Assembly: GCA_024364735.1 (NCBI GenBank)
Contig: JAGFNQ010000968.1
Location: 170,743-234,742 of the forward strand
Direction: 5' to 3'
DNA: 64,000 nt
From: Boesenbergia rotunda
Taxonomy: Eukaryota > Streptophyta > Magnoliopsida > Zingiberales > Zingiberaceae
Shown here: positions 34,541-45,954 of the stretch, one piece after another
How the letters are laid out: every line of letters begins with the position of its first letter
Numbering within the stretch: position 1 is the stretch's first letter
Made by a program: the position numbers and the translations under genes
Notes under the pieces: generated by a model
Seen by the model: only the letters and a program-made list of their open reading frames with translations
Told to the model about the DNA's origin: nothing
Databases searched by the model: none

Positions 34541-34799
34541 GGGCGCCCGGAGTGTCCCGGGCGCCCCCACCCATACCTTTTCTTGAAAAAAGCTGACTCT
34601 GACCTTTAATCAGGGCGCCCGGAACCGTGCGGGCGCCCCCATCACTCTCAATGCAGCAAAAGCTGCAAAGTAGCCTGTATGAGGGCGCCCGGGCTGTCCC
34701 GGGCGCCCCCAAGCAGTCAAAGTTACTGCCTTTGGCAGTATGGCCTGTCCCGGGCGCCCGGAAGCTCCCGGGCGCCCCCATGGAAATGCCTATATAAGG
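34541..34799 (+). promoter_or_regulatory. Internal promoter of the second gene, unit 2: GC-hairpin array plus TATA
   Basis: Four GGGCGCCC-armed hairpins (34541, 34614, 34683 and 34752) and TATATAAGG at 34791-34799, 93 bp before the start codon. Nearly identical to unit 1; small differences (AACCGTG against AAACGTG in the second loop, and an extra C before the first and last hairpins) fall at or outside the arms. Confidence 0.6.
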
Positions 34800-34891
34800 C
34801 ACCCGAATTCCCCTCTCTTCCCACACCAAAATCAACCTCCTTCTTCACTTCTTTCTCTTCAAGAAGACCTTGCAAGTCCTCATCCTCAACT

Positions 34892-36179
34892 ATGCCTCCC
34901 CGAGCTGCCCGGTATAATTCTTATTTATTTTTATTGCATTTAAATTTATTTTTAATGCAATATCTTCATGTTTTATTATCTTCCTTAACTTAGAAGACGC
35001 CGACCAAACCCGGCCAACCCCGGTGCCGAACCTAGTCCCGACCCTAGGTTCCCTACCTTAGAATTATGCAACAAGTTTGCTCAAACCATTTACAAACCTA
35101 TTAAGACAAGCTATCTTAATAGACACTTCTTTACTCAATCATGCCCCGTAACCATGAATATTATAAACTTCTATCAATTAGATAATCTTGTCTTCTGCAC
35201 TCATAGCATTAATGAATCCTTATGTGCAGAGTTCTACAATAACATAATTCGACAAGATAATCTCATGTTTCACACTACTGTTCAAGGGATACCTTTGTCT
35301 ATCACCCCTAGTTTACTAAACCGATTCCTTGGACTACGATCTTCTCAGTCCACATTCTGCTGCTATCCACCTAGGAATCCTCCATTTGACCCTCCCTACT
35401 CTCACATCACCTTAGACACTATCCACTCGTACTTCTATAGGGAAGCTAGACTCCCCCCAAATAGACGATTCCAAGCCGTTGATCTTCAGGCACAGGACTA
35501 TGCCCTGTACAGAGTCCTGGTCCGCTGTATCTTACCACTCTCCACTAGAGATCTCGGGACCATGCGACCTTTTCATGCCTTCCTCCTGTATGCCCTAGTC
35601 CACCACCTTGACATCGACATTGGACTACACATGTTTCATTCTATTCTGCATGCGTCCAGTGTTACGACCCAGGGACGAGTGCGCACTCCATACTGTCACA
35701 TCATCACCTCTCTCCTTCATCACCACGGTCGCGACATTACCGCAGGTGAAATAACCGCTTTGACCGATTTCGATGAAATAGGATTTAGGAACTTCTCGTT
35801 AGCGGGTCTAGAGGTATCGGCCACCGGGGTTCTGAGTTGGAGACGACAGCAGGCCGGGGCCCCGATCGACTCAGACGAGGAGATTGAGGTCGACGTTGGA
35901 GACATAGCTGCAGCAGCCCGAGCGCACATCGACGAGCCCGCTCCACCGACACTCTACCAGAGAGTGACACATTTAGAGACACAGGTTCAGAGTCTCCGAG
36001 AGGAGGTCGAGGCCTATCACATCGAGCAGATGGACGCTCGCAGGGCCGACCGAGAAGTGGCTGATGCCCGATACATCGAGCAGAGGGACGCTCGTAGGGC
36101 CGATCGAGAAGTGGCTGATGCTCGATACATCGAGATGATGGCACGATTCGATTCATGGCACCCCGGTCCCTCGTCTTAG
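34892..36179 (+). CDS. Second gene of unit 2: intact spliced 'putative plant transposon protein'-type gene (~401 aa)
   Basis: Exon 1 34892-34911, intron 34912-34993 (GTATAATT ... TAACTTAG, with TTAAC as a branch-like motif), exon 2 34994-36179. Protein: basic Arg/Pro N-terminus, a folded region of about 250 residues (landmarks FCCYPPRNPP, ALYRVLVRCILPLST, HAFLLYALVHHLD and LTDFDEIGFRNFSLAG), an acidic DSDEEIEVDVGD stretch, then a coiled coil (THLETQVQSLREEVEAY) and an 18-residue tandem repeat containing RRADREVADARYIE, ending SWHPGPSS. No stop in frame. Not RT, integrase, protease or Env. From memory the fold family is Pfam PF20167 (Transposase_32), of unknown biochemical role. It sits where a SIRE element would have pol or its downstream gene, behind its own promoter. 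Confidence 0.65.
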
Positions 36180-37715
36180 ATCTGATTGCATTGTACTATT
36201 AGCTATCTGACTGCCCCTACCTAGTAGGGTTGACTTATGTTTTGACTTATGTATGACTGCTATGCTTTTCTCTGTTGACCTGTGGAATTAAGTACTTATT
36301 TCATTTGACTATCTAAGCAGTTAGGATTGTGTTCTGTAGAATAGAATAACTCTGCCTGTAATTTTTTCTGCTTTAGTTGATTTACAAATCAGTTTCTAAA
36401 AATTTGAAAAACTGTTTTACTTAATTTCAAAATCAGTTTTCATCTTAAATCTTTTCGACTTAGTTTTATTTTTATTTCAAAACTACCCCCTTTCAAAACT
36501 AGGGCTTTTTCGAAAATGGACTTAGCCTAGGCCCTAACCCTAGAACTGCATGCACCTATAGACTTAGAAGCCAGCATCTCACAAGCACCTTAGGGTACTT
36601 TTGATTGATAACCTAGAAAGGGTTGAGATGCTTAGGTCTTTGCCTTAATTCAAGATGCTTTAAGTCAGTGCATATGCAGTAATTGGGGCACTAAATACAA
36701 CTTACACAGCAATCAAGTTAAGTGTCAAGTCTAGAAAATCTAACTTGAACAGAAACACTTAACTTGACTAACCCTAGCAAAAACTACTGTTTATAACAGT
36801 TAGTAAGTAGCTAATTGGGTTAGACAGGTCCCTACAGAGAAAATTGACTGATTTAGTTTAAGTCTAATTATGAATTGATTCAGTACAGCAAAATCTTACT
36901 TATTTCCTTTATGCAAATCTTATTTCTGCTATATTCATCTGTTTTTGATATATGGCAAAGGGGGAGAGATAGGTAAGGAGAGAGTAAAATTAATTTTTTT
37001 TAACTCTATCCTTTATTCAAAAATATTTCAAAAAATTTCTTATCCTTTATTCAAAAATTTTCAAAAATACTTAAGCTTTTCAAAGTTGACTAAAGTACTT
37101 AAGTTCTTAAAAGCTTTCAAATTTTTACTTAGGCTTTCAAAATTTTGCTAAGTACTCAAGCCTTTCAAAATTTTCTTACTTAAGCTTGTCAAAATTTTTC
37201 AACTTCTGTAAGTACTTTAAAGCTTAAGTTTTTTCAAAACTGTATAAGTACAATGTTACTAAGTACTTAAGTTTTTCAAAATTATTAAGTACTTAAGTTT
37301 TCCAAATGTACGTTATTTATCAAGTATTTAAGTTTTTCAAAATTATTAAGTTCTTAAGTTTTCCAAAGTGTTTCAAAGTTTACTAAGTACTTAAGCTTTT
37401 TAAATCCTACAAAGTACTTAAGCTAACACTTTCAAAACTTTTGAGTACCTTAAAACTTAAAGCTTCAAACTTTTTAAGTACTCTAAAATCATGCTTCAAA
37501 AACTTTCCTATGTACTTTTAACTTAAGGTATGAAAAGATTTCTAAGTACCTAAAAACTTAAGTTTCCAAAGTACAAGTTTTTTTTAACTCCACGAATTTT
37601 TGAAAAATCTAGGGGGAGATTCCTTCCAGGGGGTGGGAACAAAATTTAACCTTTTTATGCTTGCTTAAACTTAACTTTTTGAACTAAGGTTGCCATAAAT
37701 CAAAAAGGGAGAGAT
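36180..37715 (+). other. 3' noncoding region of unit 2 with AT-rich array and polypurine tract
   Basis: Follows 29044-30501 closely. TTGACTTATG is locally duplicated near 36230-36250. Array of AAGTACTTAAG/TTTTCAAAA from 37010 to 37570. Polypurine tract AAAAAGGGAGAGAT ends at 37715; it has fewer consecutive Gs than unit 1. Confidence 0.75.
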
Positions 37716-39139
37716 TGTTGGTGCAGAATGCACCCAAGTCAAACCTGTGTTTTGATAATGGCAACAGAGGTCAAAAGTTAAGTCTTACTTGTTTTCTAAC
37801 AAGTTACTCTAGTGTGCAGGAAAAGTCCTAGTGAAGGACTGCTAGGCACTGGCGAAGGAATGCCAGGGTAAAAAGCCCTAGCGAAGGACTGCTAGGCACT
37901 GGCGAAGGAATGCCAGAGTCAAAAGCACTAGCGAAGAACTGCTAGGCACCAAGCGAAGGAAAGCCTGGGACTAAAGCCCTAGCGAAGGACTGCTAGGCGC
38001 CAGGCGAAGGACAGCTTGGGACTGAAGCCCTAGCGAAGGAATGCTAGGCACCGGGCGAAGGGCAGCTCGGCATCCAAGACCTGACAAAGGACCGTCAGGC
38101 AAAAGTCCAACCAGAGGAACGGTTGGCATCAGGTAAATTCTCCCGAGAGGAGTAGGTGAGGACGCGTTCCCCGTCGAGGGAACAGTAGGCGTCGATTCGA
38201 CCTAGGGTTCCATTTTGGAGACCCAAAGTCAGAACCAAGACAGCTAAGGCTGTATAAACTAACCTAGTAATGTCTTGTTGTGTTTTGGACTAACCCTGGA
38301 TGCAGGACCAAAGGAACGAGTGTCTGCAGCTCAGAGAGCCTCAAAGGAGTGAGGCAACAGCTGACCAGGGCGCCCGGAGTGTCCCGGCCGCCCCCAAGGT
38401 GAACACAAAACACACAAGTAAAAGAGCAGCTTCTAACAGTACAACTCCCGGGCGCCCCCTGCGCTCCGAGTGCCCCCTGCGCTCCGGGCGCCCCCTGCGC
38501 TGCGAGCGCCCCCTCCACCAACTGCCGAAGTAGCTCTCTTCGAAGCCAGAAGATAAGACTTTGACCCAGTCAATCCTGGCGCCCCGAGCGCTCCAGGCGC
38601 CCCGGTCAAAGCTGATCCCGAAGATAAAGGGATCAGACGCTGATCGAGACTTTGGCGGATCAAAGGCCACATGGGGGGGCGCCCCCGACGTCTCGGGCGC
38701 CCCCAGGCCCTATATAAAGGGCCCTCGACCAAGGCTTCAGGATATCAATTGGTTTAACGCTTCTACGCTCTTCTGCTCTCGCGCCTTGCTCCGGAAACTG
38801 CCCAACTCGAGCCGACGACGTCCCGCTGCTCCGAAAAAGTTAACCTACAATCGGACGTCGGTAAAAGAAGAGCATCTTTTTCTTAATTGTTAAAGTTTAC
38901 TACACTTACTCTGTATTCAATATTTGTAAACTGTTTTTGTGCCAAATATAGAATTGCCCAAAGTAAACGGTCAACGACCGTGGGCCTTGGAGTAGGAGTC
39001 GACACAGGCTCCGAACCAAGTAAAATCGACTGTGTCTCTGTGTTGTGATTTTTAATTTCCGCTGCGTACTTGCTCTAAGTTTTCCGAAAAACGATTTCCG
39101 ATATTCACCCCCCCCTCTATCGGTTTTCTCGATCCAACA
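37716..39139 (+). mobile_element. LTR C of the composite
   Basis: Same ends and layout as LTR B, with additional stem-loop units (37821-38220), a shortened G run (about 38672-38678), CACATG in place of the G-box, and point changes inside several GGCGCC palindromes. Right flank TGCCT belongs to Angela pol, not to LTR G2. Confidence 0.9.
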
Positions 39140-40045
39140 TGCCTATCATAAGCTCTCACTGGAAGGGCCTTAGTGAAAGGATCTGCCAGGTTATCCTCTG
39201 ATGCAATCTTGGCGACAACCTCTCCTCGCTTTACGATGTTTCATATCAGGTGGTACTTGCGTTTTATATGTTTACTTGCCCTATGGGCTCGTGGTTCCTT
39301 CGAGTTTGCTACTGCACCACTGTTATCACAATAAATTGTGATAGCTTTGGGCAAACCAGGAATCACATCTAAGTCCATTAAGAAGTTCCTGAGCCACACA
39401 ACTTCCTTGGCTGACTCAGAGGCTGCCACATACTCAACTTTCATGGTGGAGTCTGCAATGCATTTCTACTTGATACTCCTCCATACTATGATCCATCTCC
39501 TAAAGTAAACACATACCCCGAGGCAGACTTACTGTTATCCCTATCTGATTGGAAATCATAATCCGTGTAATCCACAGGGAGCAAATGGTCTGCCTGGTAA
39601 ACTAGCATATAATTCCTATTCCTTTTCAGATACTTTAATATAGATGCTTTACCGCAGTCCAATGTCCTTGTCCTGGATTACTCTGATATATGCTAACCAT
39701 GCCTATGGTAAAGCACATATCCAGTCTCATACACAACATAGAATACATGAGGCTTCCTACAACCGAAGCATAAGGAACCGCCTTCATCTCCTCTGTCTCC
39801 TTTGATGTTTTAGGACACATCTCCTTAGATAAAGGTACTCCATGCCGACAAGGTAGAAAACCTTTCTTGGAGTTTTGCATGCTAAAACGAGCTAGGATAG
39901 TGTCAATGTATGAAGCTTAAGATAAACACAACATCCTTTTCTTGCAATCTCTTATAACTTTGATCCCAAGGATGCGTCCAGCTTCTCCCAAGTCCTTCAT
40001 ATCAAACTGTTTGGACAACCATACCCTTACGTCTAATAACACTTT
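39140..40045 (-). pseudogene. Angela/Tork-like Copia pol fragment (RT end and RNase H), antisense
   Basis: Minus-strand order: WLSKQFDMKDLGEA, ILGIKVIRD, MQNSKKGFLP with RHGVPLSKEMCPKT, VPYASVVGSLMYSMLC, SNPGQGHWTAVKH, then RNase H blocks including EYVAASESAKEVVWL, YCDNSGAVANSKEP and HRASKHIKRKYHLI, and after a stop EVVAKIASEDNLADPFTKALP. Several stops and frameshifts. It is cut on one side by LTR C and on the other by the sense Angela LTR at 40046. Confidence 0.85.
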
Positions 40046-42119
40046 TGTTAGGATGTATACTAAAAGCCTTGCTATTGATTAAAGAACATCTACATTTTGA
40101 AAAGAGAATCGCAAAATCACACGTTGCATATTTATATTAGTATATGCACAAAATGTCTCATACTTTGCATTGTTGATAACATGGTGCGTGGTGACACACA
40201 GAAGATCATGTTATCAGTTCCTTACAGAAGTATAAGAAAGAGGCTCACAACCGAGATGGAATTGGACAAACCATCGGATGGTTGTAGTGTAATTAGGTAT
40301 CGTTTGTCTTAATCATAGAATTACACTAGTGTACTTTGTGTGCATTGAGTAGGACCAAAAGAGAGGTCATCCAATTTTATACTAACTTCATAAAATAGAT
40401 TAGACCTCGGTTTTATAGTATGGAGTACAATCTCTAAATCCCGAAATAATAACGGGCACGTGAATTTAATTATTATTACTTTGATTTACCAATGGGCGAG
40501 ATCTATTCTGTTAGATCGATAGGCCCGATAAGTTGGGTAATAATATTATCTACATGGTGTGCTGTTGATTATTGAGGGAATCTGTATCCTGGTGAGTCAG
40601 GATGATGATGCCCCCTTGATGAGCTCATAAGGATCGTCATATTAAATCTTGCAAGTGGACTATGGTCCAACATGATGAAATGATTGAGTGGTACTAGTCA
40701 AGGATCAAGAGGATAATTATCAGTAATTTAAATTAATTATCGGTCATTCGATATCTTAAACACGGGGAGATGGATGACTCATAATAGGTGAAACCCATAT
40801 GAAAATATGAGGGTTGGTGAGGAAGTTCAATGGGGATCCTTTAGTGGAATGAATCTCCATTAATGGACCGGATTTGGATCCATTAGCGGCCCAAGACCCA
40901 ACTCATCCTCATGGTCCCTACCATAGCCCTATAAATACCCCATAGGAGTCATGAAACTAAGGCTAATGGAATTATGGAAAACTACTAAACCCTTCTCCCT
41001 TTCTCCATCTCTCTCTCTCTCTTAGGGTTGTGGCAAAAGAAGAGCTTCTCTTCTTCCATCGCCGGCGGCAACCAAGCTAAGGGAGAGCTCATCCTCTTCT
41101 TCTTCCATCAGTTGATGTGCAAGGAGCTCGCGGGAGGTGAAGGGAAAAGCTTTCTCATCACCTTGCGGGTTTGCGCGTGGTGAAGTAGAAGGAAGGAGGT
41201 GGGCGGCACCGGTGGGCTTTAGGATTGGAGGTGGCCGGTTGGAAGGAACACAAAGAGAAGTCATCTTCTTCTCCTCTTCCTTTCTTGATCACCTTCAGTT
41301 CCTCACCTCCGGTGGTGTTGATCGGCGCCGGAGTTGCTGGGAGGTGGCGTGTAGGGCTAGCGGCACACCTTGGAGGTGGGCGGCGCCGACACAAGGAAAA
41401 GGGAAGAACTAGGGTTTTGTTTTCAGCGATTCCGGGAAGAAGAAGTACTCTTATTCTTCTTCTTCACCTTATTCATCTTCCCATCATCAGCTGGTGGCTG
41501 GAGCAAGCAAGGAGAAGATCTTCTTCTCCATTGGCGCCAACGGGATCAACCCTAGTGCTTAGGGTTTGGTGTTGTCGACGAAGAAGGAAGAAGAATACCT
41601 TTCCCTAGGGTTTCGGCCAAGCTAGGATAGAGAAGTTATTGTTAGAGCCTTGGTGACGCCGCATCTTTGTAGCTCATCGCCTACATGACGTCAAAGAGGG
41701 GAGGGTCATACGGTAGAAAACTGCGAGGTAAAAACGAGGTATATCTCTTCTTTGGCTCCTTCGTTGTTCTTGTTATTTTATGTGATATTTGTTATCACAA
41801 GCATGTGTTTTAATTAATTATCATAATTTAATTAATTGTTAATTAATATTGATAATTAATTATGTCATGGACCCTGATTATAAACACAAAAATCATTGAT
41901 TCATTCGTCGTCTTTTCCGTGATCGATTGATTCGGAAAGTTACAAGGTCTTAACTTTGGTTTTGGCTAAGTTTTGACTTGAATCAATTGACACGACGACG
42001 AGACAGTCGTTTGGGAGATGGGTCTCTAATCGGATTAAATTGTTAATCCCTAGACATAGAGAGGTCTCTCATGTTCGACCCGGTTGTTGCTTAGGAAACC
42101 AGCCGAGTTATTCCGATCA
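40046..42119 (+). mobile_element. 5' LTR of Angela element D
   Basis: TGTTAGGATGTATAC start and ...CCGATCA end. TATA box TATAAATA at 40930-40937 followed by a GC-rich transcribed leader with (CT)n at 41009-41023. Matches the reversed solo LTR 3231-5046. Frames of up to 127 codons at 41022-41608 occupy this leader and its counterpart in the other copy; they have no known domain and are not shared in frame. Confidence 0.85.
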
Positions 42120-42121
42120 AT

Positions 42122-42133
42122 TGGTATCAGAGC
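42122..42133 (+). other. Primer binding site, Angela element D
   Basis: TGGTATCAGAGC, two bases after the LTR. Confidence 0.9.
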
Positions 42134-44378
42134 TGAGGTTTCCGGTTTTGTATGTTTAGGATTGGTTAATTTTTACACATTATCATGAATTATTATTTTT
42201 GCTAGATGATATATGATGTGCGTAGGCTAACTCTTTGTTGCAGGCACTAGATTCCAACTTATCATGGCTTAGATAATTGTGTTATGTGATTGATTGATTA
42301 TATTTTAATTAATTAAATCCTCGGGGTTGACGAGGCTAGATAGTATTTAATTATTGTAATTAAATACATCACGTGTTTAGCCGAGCATTTAATTACTTTC
42401 GATCTAGATTGCATGTACACTCCTTCGTGGAGTATAGGATCGATGGATGTAAATATTTAGCTACTCATCTCAGCTCGGTGACCCCTTCATGATGGCTTGC
42501 GCATGGATAGGGAGGAGCGGACGAGGTGACGACACGACTGGAGGCGCATTGGAGACCAAGACCATGAAAGTTGGAAAATCTAGGATTTTTCTTATTTGTG
42601 CATTGGTTATGTGCTTTTTGTGTGTGTGCATGTAAAATTCCTCAAATTAAATAATTAAGTGGGAGAGGGACCCTAAGAGTCCCATGGCCACCATTACAAT
42701 TTGATAAGTATTGCGAACAAGCCCGCGCGTCGGCTCTGAGTGCCTTCCTCCATAACAGATAGGCTTGTTTTGCAGATCACTAGGTCAGAAAAGATTATAG
42801 AAAATTATCAAAGAGCTTGTGTACTTCCCCAACAGAAGACACATAATCGGAAATAATTTTCTTAGTGTCATGTAATGGTAAATGTTGGATCGGAGTAAAT
42901 CGATAGGGGGGGGGGGGGTGAATATCAATCGGAAAATTTTCGGGCAATTAAGAGAAATTACGCAGCGGAAAGAATAAAACAAAGTCACTAACACGGTTTG
43001 TTTTACTTGGTTCGGAGTCGCGGCCGGCTCCTACTCCAAGGCCCACGGTCCTTGACCGTTTACGATGGGCAGTTCTATATTCGAAGAATGTTTACAATTT
43101 GAAGGACAGATATAGAATTAAAAAATGAGTTACAACACTTAAGAAATTTAAGCTATTACCGACAATCGGAGTGGATGTAATTTCAGAGCAACAGGTCATC
43201 GTTGGCGCTTGAATCGCGAGTGCGGAGCGTAGCGCTTGAGCGAAAGTGTCGAGAGAGAGATTTACAAGTTGTGTCGAAGCCTTGGGGGTGAACCCCTTTT
43301 TATAGTGGTCAGTGGGGCGCCTGTGTTGAAGGGAGCGCCTGACACATGGCCTCTCCTGCGCAAACTCTAATCCGCAGGCTTGGTCAGCGAGCCTAGCTTG
43401 ACTTGGTCCAAAGGCTTTCGTGGTAGTTTGCTTCGATGGCTTGGTTTGGCCTTGCACTGGGGCGCCTGTATCCACATAGGCGCCTAGCCCAGTGAGGCGC
43501 CTCCTTCCAATGAGGTGCCTGAGCTGCAGAAACACCATCCCTTCGTTTCCTGCAACCAGGGTTAGTTCCAAACATAAGAAGCAAATATACATGATATGTT
43601 AAATATTATTTACAGCCTAAGCTGTCTTGGTTCTGACTTTGGGTCTCCCAAATGAAACCCTAGGTCAAACCGACGCCTAATGTTCCCTCCTATGGGGAAC
43701 ACATCCTCACCTACTCCTCTTGGGAGAATTTACCTTTTTGCCAACCGGCTCTTCCGGTTGGACTTTTGCCCACCTTCACTCACCAGGTCTTAGTGCCCAG
43801 CTTCACTCACCAGGTCTTCGATGTCCAGTCCTCGACCAGGTCTTAGTGCCCAGCTTCACTCACCAAGTCTTAGTGCCCAGCTTCACTCACCAGGTCTTAT
43901 TGCCCAACCTTACGTCAGGACTTAGTTGCCTAGCCCGCGACCAGGACTTAGTGCCTAGTGTACCTCGGACTTTCCTGCACACTTAATAAGCTTGTTAGAT
44001 CACAACCAACTCTTAACTTCTGAACCCTTTGCCATTATCAAAACATAGGTTCGACTTTGGCGCTTCCGGCACCAACAGTAAACACTTAGATACAAATATT
44101 AGTATCCTCCCCAACGGAGTCACTGCTATTATTTGTAGGGCCGAAGAGGACCAACTATTAATTTTACTTATCAAAAAGTTAGGTTGATAAGATAGTAAAA
44201 TTAATGGGTAAAACCTCCTCTCACAAGTGTAGAGTTCGTATACGTCCACACTAACGTGGCATACGAAATTCTCGGTGTTTTGAGGTGTTGGTTGATTTTG
44301 AAAATTCATTATTTTGAGGAATCAATTTATTTTCAAAATCTGAAGTGTGTCATTGTTTTGATACTCAGGTGTTTTAAA
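42134..44378 (+). other. Leader of Angela element D (split by solo LTR E)
   Basis: Non-coding sequence 42134-42877 and 44083-44378 before gag; 42878-42882 and 44078-44082 are the GTAAA target duplications of E. The short frame at 42785-42994 spans the LTR edge and is spurious. Confidence 0.6.
42883..44077 (-). mobile_element. Solo LTR E, SIRE-like, antisense, target duplication GTAAA
   Basis: Ends TGTTGG and CCAACA; exact GTAAA at 42878-42882 and 44078-44082. It has a 13-base G run near 42907, CAGGCGCCTG-like palindromes (43310-43520), minus-strand TATAAAAAGG near 43296, and tandem CACTCACCAGGTCTTAGTG phrases (43780-43910). Closest in layout to LTRs H and I. Confidence 0.92.
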
Positions 44379-45281
44379 ATGGATCTAGACCCACTTGACC
44401 TAATTCAAAGAGAAAATGAACTTAATGGCCCTACTAGTAATAATGATTGGGAATTAAACCTGGACTTTGTCGAAACTGCCGAGGAATCCAAGTGTGATCT
44501 TGTCGAGTTCTATGCTAAAAAACCTAGCGAGATTAATGATGAAGAGGAGTTTGAATATTTCAGGAAATGGTTAGAAGCAGACAAGATGACTCAGAGTCAT
44601 CAACCTAAGGCTTCTTCTATTACCAGTGATAAAACATCCAAACTCAATGAACTCTTTGGACATCATGATCGGGCCGCTAGGCAAGAAGTCATGAAGAACT
44701 TGACAATGACCATCATGATTGAGGGTATGCCCGTGAGGGAACATGTTCTCAAAATGATGGCTTGACTGAAAGAGATGAAAATCCTTGGAGCACAAATCGA
44801 TGGGGAAGCCCAGGTCGATCTCATCCTCCAATCATTACCAAAGAGTTTTGAGAAGTTTCGCCTAAGCTACAATATGGACAAACATTCATATTCATGGGCA
44901 GAACTTCTGACAGAACTCGAGGCGGCAGAGGCATTTTCTCTTCAGAGTTCACAGACTTTCATTGCTCAAGGGGTTTCTACTTCTAAACCGAAAGGAAAGA
45001 AGAAGAAGAAACATGTTGGGGCAAAGAAAGTAGCAGGATTACAGGGACCTCAGAGTTGCATAAAGAAGCCAAAAGGCAAGTGCTTCATGTGCAAGCAGTC
45101 TGGACATTGGAAGGCGGACTTTCCCCGCCGTCAGAGTAATAATTCAGGTATACTTTTCTCTTTTGTCATTATAACATGTTTAGCAGTGATATCTACTGGT
45201 ACCTGGTATGTAGATATGGATGCCACTAATCATGTCTGCATCTTTTTGCAGGGGTTCCAGGAAACCCGACGACTAGCTTAG
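44379..45281 (+). pseudogene. gag of Angela element D
   Basis: ATG at 44379 (MDLDPLDLIQ). It contains NEEF-type acidic residues, RAARQEVMKNLTMT and REHVLKMMA, a TGA at 44763-44765, then LKEMKILG, the UBN2-like VDLILQSLPKSFEKFRLSY block and the knuckle CFMCKQSGHWKADF, whose last Cys is Phe. The end reads into VDMDATNHVC, the remnant of the protease/pre-integrase DSGATNHVC motif in which the catalytic DSG has become DMD. Same frame on both sides of the TGA. Non-functional. Confidence 0.85.
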
Positions 45282-45954
45282 GAGGAGATTACCATCTATA
45301 TAGGATAGGCTAGAGAGATGACTTTTTGCAGTGGGAGTTATTCATTTATGTCTTTTTAGATAGGATGATGAAGTTTTGGTTTTATAGAGATTGCCTTTAT
45401 ATACTTAATTTTTTGAAAAGAACTTTTGTTCAGTTTCTTGAATAAGATATTCTATTGCTTTTATTATTAAAAGTGGAATAGAAGGATTATCTAATAAAGT
45501 ACATAAATAGGCAATTAATTCATTTTAAACTAAAAAGCTCCCATGATGCAATTAGATATTTACTAGCTTATCATGTAACCAAGTAAGAGAAAGGTTCCTT
45601 CCGAGATGAACCAAACATATCTTTAGGCCCTAAGACTTGATCTTATTAACCTTTAGTGGGATTCAAAGGTTGATAGCCAATGGGCTCTTGGGTTCATTGG
45701 TGGTGGAAGATTAGACTTCCTTAAAAATCTTTGAATCATACTAGAAAGGTAAGAAGACCAAGAGGTTTTTCTAAGCCAAGGGGCATAGAGCCAAAGGTAT
45801 GTAGGAGTTGGTTCATCCTGATAAATTTAAGTCTTTAGTCTATCCAGAATAGAGGTAGCCTTGAATACTTCGTTTATTTTATAAACAATTATTCAAAAGA
45901 CAAAGTACATTTACTTGATATACTGCAAGACTGAATACTTTGATGAGATCAAAA
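45282..45954 (+). pseudogene. Angela pol, GAG-pre-integrase and integrase start (part 1)
   Basis: Heavily decayed: EEITIYIG follows gag after a stop; PSEMNQTYL and LRLDLINL correspond to the HLRLGHIN zinc-binding region (Gly-His reads Asp-Leu); QWALGFIGGGRLDFL, then KTKYIYLI and ECFDEIK-like sequence. Many stops. It breaks off at ATCAAAA where element J enters. Confidence 0.7.

Larger units (their letters stand above)
23392..39139 (+). mobile_element. Composite non-autonomous SIRE-like element: LTR-internal-LTR-internal-LTR
   Basis: Three LTRs in the same orientation (A 23392-24733, B 30502-31858, C 37716-39139) share two internal regions, each with a Met-tRNA primer site, gag, a second spliced gene and a polypurine tract, and no pol. 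Flanks differ: AATCA before A inside LTR G2, TGCCT after C inside an Angela RNase H. The missing target duplication and two unrelated host sequences suggest recombination between two insertions with loss of the DNA between them. LTRs B and C look closer to each other than either is to A. The left thirds of the internal regions differ visibly; the right two-thirds are nearly identical. Confidence 0.85.
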
